From an uncultured Bacteroidales bacterium (lineage in GTDB: Bacteria > Bacteroidota > Bacteroidia > Bacteroidales > Bacteroidaceae), in the NCBI GenBank assembly GCA_937896105.1, contig CALBKR010000053.1:1-16649 (forward strand): DNA of 16,649 nt, in the 5' to 3' direction. The first letter of the stretch is position 1. The number at the start of each line of letters is the position of its first letter. The notes under the pieces were generated by a model, which worked only from the letters and a program-made list of their open reading frames with translations, was not told the origin of the DNA and made no database searches. Position numbers and translations under genes: made by a program. Below, in pieces: positions 14,582 through 16,649 of the stretch.

Positions 14582-16087
14582 ATGAAAAAATACACTATCT
14601 CCCTTATTCTCATTGCGTTATGCAATGGCCTGACAGCACAGGAGGCTACCATTGACAAAGAGGTTATCCTCGAGTATTTCAACAATACATTGAACAGCGA
14701 CGATACACCTCTTGAAAGCAGCACTCCTCTTCGACTTGATAAGATTGGCGAAACAAGAGAAGAACTATGGAATCTGTGGAAATCTGCAGTCGATGATTAT
14801 GACGAGGATAAACTTATCCCACTCGATATACTCGAGAACAGGAAAAGCGGAACATGGACACTTCCTTCTGCATTGGAGCCAAATGCCGTTATGCCATATT
14901 ATTATGGTTGCAATTCATATCCTTCATATGATGAGAGCAAGCAATATCCACTCTTCCTTTATATGCACGGTTCCGGCGACAAGGCACAGGAGTGGGAGAG
15001 TGGCATCGGTTTTTCCCTACGCCGTTTCTACAGCCCTGGAATATATTTTATACCACAGATACCAAACGCTTATGGAGAGTATTACCGTTGGGCTATACAA
15101 TCCAAACAATGGGCTTGGGAGAAATTGCTGCGTCTGGCATTTGTGAGCGATAATATCGACCATAACAAGGTCTATTTCTTCGGTATTTCAGAGGGCGCAT
15201 ACGGAAGCCAGCGCCTTGCATCCTTCTATGCCGATTATCTCGCCGGAGCCGGCCCGATGGCCGGAGGCGAGCCCTTGAAAAATGCCCCGATGGAGAATGT
15301 TGCAAACATTGCATTTTCTCTACGTACAGGTGCCTTGGATGACAGTTTTGGCAGGAATATATTGACACAGAAGGCACTTGAAGTGGCGGATGAATTGGAA
15401 AAAGCACATCCCGGATACTATAATCATTTCATTGAGGTTATCGAAGGTGATGGCCATAGCATCGACTATCGTCCCACGACACCTTGGCTGGCACAGTTCA
15501 CCCGCGACCCCCATCCCGATTACTTTTACTGGGAGAATTATGCAATGTACGGACGTTATCGCCAGTCATTCTATAACTTGAGGGTAATTGAAAACGCAAC
15601 ATCGAGCTCCGCCTCACGTGCTTGTTATGAAATGAAAAGAGAAGGCAATACCATAAACCTTGATGTAAAAATCGTTGATTACACCACAACATACACCCAA
15701 GGCGGTATTGAAATGTATTTTGACAAGAAATACAGCAAGGCAAGCAAAGGCAAAGTAAGAATATATCTCAACGAGAAGGAGTACGACCTTTCACAACCTG
15801 TAAGGATACTCCTCAATGGCGAAGAGATTTTCAATGCGAATGTACCCGCCTGCCTCGAAATAATGCTTGAGAGCTGTGCCCATTTCTATGACCCGGAGCG
15901 TCTTTTCCCTGCGGCAATAGATGTTGACATCGCTGAAAGGACAGCTTCGGCTACATCTGTCGATATCATAGAATATGAGTCCCACACTGGAGAAGATGCA
16001 ATATATGACATAAGCGGCCGAAGGGTAAAGGAGCCATTAAGCAGCGGCATATATATAAGGAACGGAAAGACTCTGTTTGTAAGATGA
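14582..16087 (+). CDS. secreted alpha/beta serine hydrolase (esterase-like) with a sorting-domain-like C-terminal tail
   Basis: A 501-residue exported protein: signal peptide MKKYTISLILIALCNGLTA, a helical N-terminal part, then an alpha/beta hydrolase core. The oxyanion region is LFLYMHGSGD (124-133), the nucleophile S203 sits in GISEG (201-205), the acid is probably D253 or D254 in TGALDDSFG, and the base H292 is in EGDGHSIDY. This recalls PHB-depolymerase or feruloyl-esterase-like families, but I cannot name the substrate. Residues about 350-465 form a beta-rich domain, and the end (DAIYDISGRRVKEPLSSGIY, then IRNGK) matches the C-terminal tails of Bacteroidetes secreted proteins that resemble type IX sorting signals. 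It starts 12 bp after the LysR stop, so both are likely on one transcript. It ends in a strong hairpin at 16098. Confidence 0.83.
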   Translation: MKKYTISLILIALCNGLTAQEATIDKEVILEYFNNTLNSDDTPLESSTPLRLDKIGETREELWNLWKSAVDDYDEDKLIPLDILENRKSGTWTLPSALEPNAVMPYYYGCNSYPSYDESKQYPLFLYMHGSGDKAQEWESGIGFSLRRFYSPGIYFIPQIPNAYGEYYRWAIQSKQWAWEKLLRLAFVSDNIDHNKVYFFGISEGAYGSQRLASFYADYLAGAGPMAGGEPLKNAPMENVANIAFSLRTGALDDSFGRNILTQKALEVADELEKAHPGYYNHFIEVIEGDGHSIDYRPTTPWLAQFTRDPHPDYFYWENYAMYGRYRQSFYNLRVIENATSSSASRACYEMKREGNTINLDVKIVDYTTTYTQGGIEMYFDKKYSKASKGKVRIYLNEKEYDLSQPVRILLNGEEIFNANVPACLEIMLESCAHFYDPERLFPAAIDVDIAERTASATSVDIIEYESHTGEDAIYDISGRRVKEPLSSGIYIRNGKTLFVR

Positions 16088-16097
16088 GAACAAAATT

Positions 16098-16130
16098 ACA
16101 GGAGCCACACGATGTGGCTCCTGTGTCTTA
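16098..16130. terminator. bidirectional terminator between hydrolase and DUF1573 genes
   Basis: ACAGGAGCCACA (16098-16109) and TGTGGCTCCTGT (16113-16124) form a perfect 12-bp stem with a CGA loop. The plus-strand side continues GTCTTATTTG and the minus-strand side AATTTTGTT; both are modest T-tracts, which fits convergent genes ending on either side. Confidence 0.8.
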
Positions 16131-16138
16131 TTTGTAAT

Positions 16139-16564
16139 TTATTCCTCGATTTCGATTATCGGAAGCGGTTCAACCTTGCGTGGAGTCATCTCCCCTTTAA
16201 TATACACCTTCGTCATCTCATCCTTTGCATTGCTGTGGATAGTAACTGCAGTCCTGAATTTACGCGGCGAGCTCTTCTCGCCGTTGAAGATTACAAGGAT
16301 TGAATCCTTTGCACCCGGCTTTATGGCGTGGGTAGGATACTCCTTGCTTGTACAGCGGCAACCTGTGTATATCTGGTGGATATAAAGGTCGGCATTACCT
16401 GTATTTGTGAAGACAAAATAACATTTCTGCACAGGGTTCTCCTGACCGAACTTTCCCAAATCAATGGTCTTCTCTTCAAATTCCATTACGGCACGCTTAG
16501 GGTCATCGGCATTCGTTGCAACAGCGAATGACAGGCATAACAATAAAAGTGCAATTTTCTTCAT
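16139..16564 (-). CDS. DUF1573 periplasmic protein
   Basis: A 141-residue protein with signal peptide (MKKIALLLLCLSFAVATNA) followed by a single immunoglobulin-like DUF1573 domain. Typical features: a DLGKFGQENPVQKCYFVFTN strand region, the conserved TGCRCTSKEYPTHAIKPGAKDSI turn, with Cys pairs that may form disulfides, and a final VYIKGEM strand. DUF1573 proteins are abundant in Bacteroidetes and of unknown role; the family is thought to take part in the cell envelope. AAGGAG lies one base before the ATG, too close for a normal Shine-Dalgarno, and no downstream Met preserves the signal peptide, so 16564 is the start. A consensus promoter lies at 16589. Convergent with the hydrolase gene. Confidence 0.88.
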   Translation of the reverse strand: MKKIALLLLCLSFAVATNADDPKRAVMEFEEKTIDLGKFGQENPVQKCYFVFTNTGNADLYIHQIYTGCRCTSKEYPTHAIKPGAKDSILVIFNGEKSSPRKFRTAVTIHSNAKDEMTKVYIKGEMTPRKVEPLPIIEIEE

Positions 16565-16588
16565 ACTCCTTGTATTATGTGTTTGGCG

Positions 16589-16597
16589 GCAAAATTA
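16589..16597 (-). promoter_or_regulatory. -7 element of the DUF1573 gene
   Basis: Minus strand TAATTTTGC, an exact match to TAnnTTTGC, 24 bp before the start codon. The -33 region (around 16617) has no clear TTTG. Confidence 0.65.
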
Positions 16598-16649
16598 ATG
16601 CTATTTTGCGTAACGGACATCTATTTTATAAACTTTAACCACGTTTCAC

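Noticed and set aside
1..16649. Mobile element, CRISPR array, toxin-antitoxin or defence island
   Set aside because: No transposase, integrase, regularly spaced repeats, or nuclease/toxin-like small gene pairs were found; gene order and composition look like core chromosome.

Overview
The window looks like ordinary chromosome from a gut-type Bacteroidales bacterium (Bacteroides, Prevotella or Muribaculaceae relatives; genus not decidable here). Evidence: most gene starts are preceded by the Bacteroidetes -7 promoter element TAnnTTTG(C) rather than a sigma70 -10 box; Shine-Dalgarno sequences are mostly absent; and several protein types are typical of the group (DUF1573, DUF2148 ferredoxin-domain protein, CBM9-like protein, patatin fused to an outer-membrane barrel, a C-terminal tail resembling sorting domains). 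I see no insertion sequence, phage gene, CRISPR array or recognisable defence system.

Layout. (1) 1-2355, minus strand: a tight operon reading DUF2148 Fe-S protein, then agmatine deiminase (aguA), then N-carbamoylputrescine amidohydrolase (aguB, cut by the window start). The last two convert agmatine to putrescine. (2) 2610-6824, plus strand: a secreted two-half M16 zinc protease with a strong terminator, then a lipoprotein of the phospholipase D / cardiolipin synthase family with its own consensus promoter. (3) 6875-10787, minus strand: read in transcription order, a patatin phospholipase with POTRA and barrel, tRNA-Arg(ACG) with promoter and terminator, a queuosine-precursor transporter, and 2 bp later a small radical SAM enzyme. 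(4) 10907-16087: a CBM9-like protein (minus) divergent from a DASS/SLC13 carboxylate transporter (plus), followed by a LysR regulator and, 12 bp after it, a secreted serine hydrolase. (5) 16139-16564, minus: a DUF1573 periplasmic protein, convergent with the hydrolase and separated from it by a bidirectional terminator.

How the parts may work together. The best-supported new hypothesis is regulatory. The 230-bp gap between the CBM9-like gene and the transporter holds two dyads of the LysR-box form ATC-N9-GAT (which also satisfy T-N11-A), with centres 22 bp apart and upstream of the transporter promoter; a third, weaker dyad shares its 9-base core with one of them. With the LysR gene downstream of the transporter, and the hydrolase in the LysR transcription unit, this reads as one possible regulon: a secreted hydrolase releases an organic acid, the transporter imports it, and LysR senses it. 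The second hypothesis is biochemical: the radical SAM protein, all but fused transcriptionally to a queuosine-precursor transporter, may act in queuine salvage. Both are inferences from context. The rest is well-known housekeeping or envelope function.
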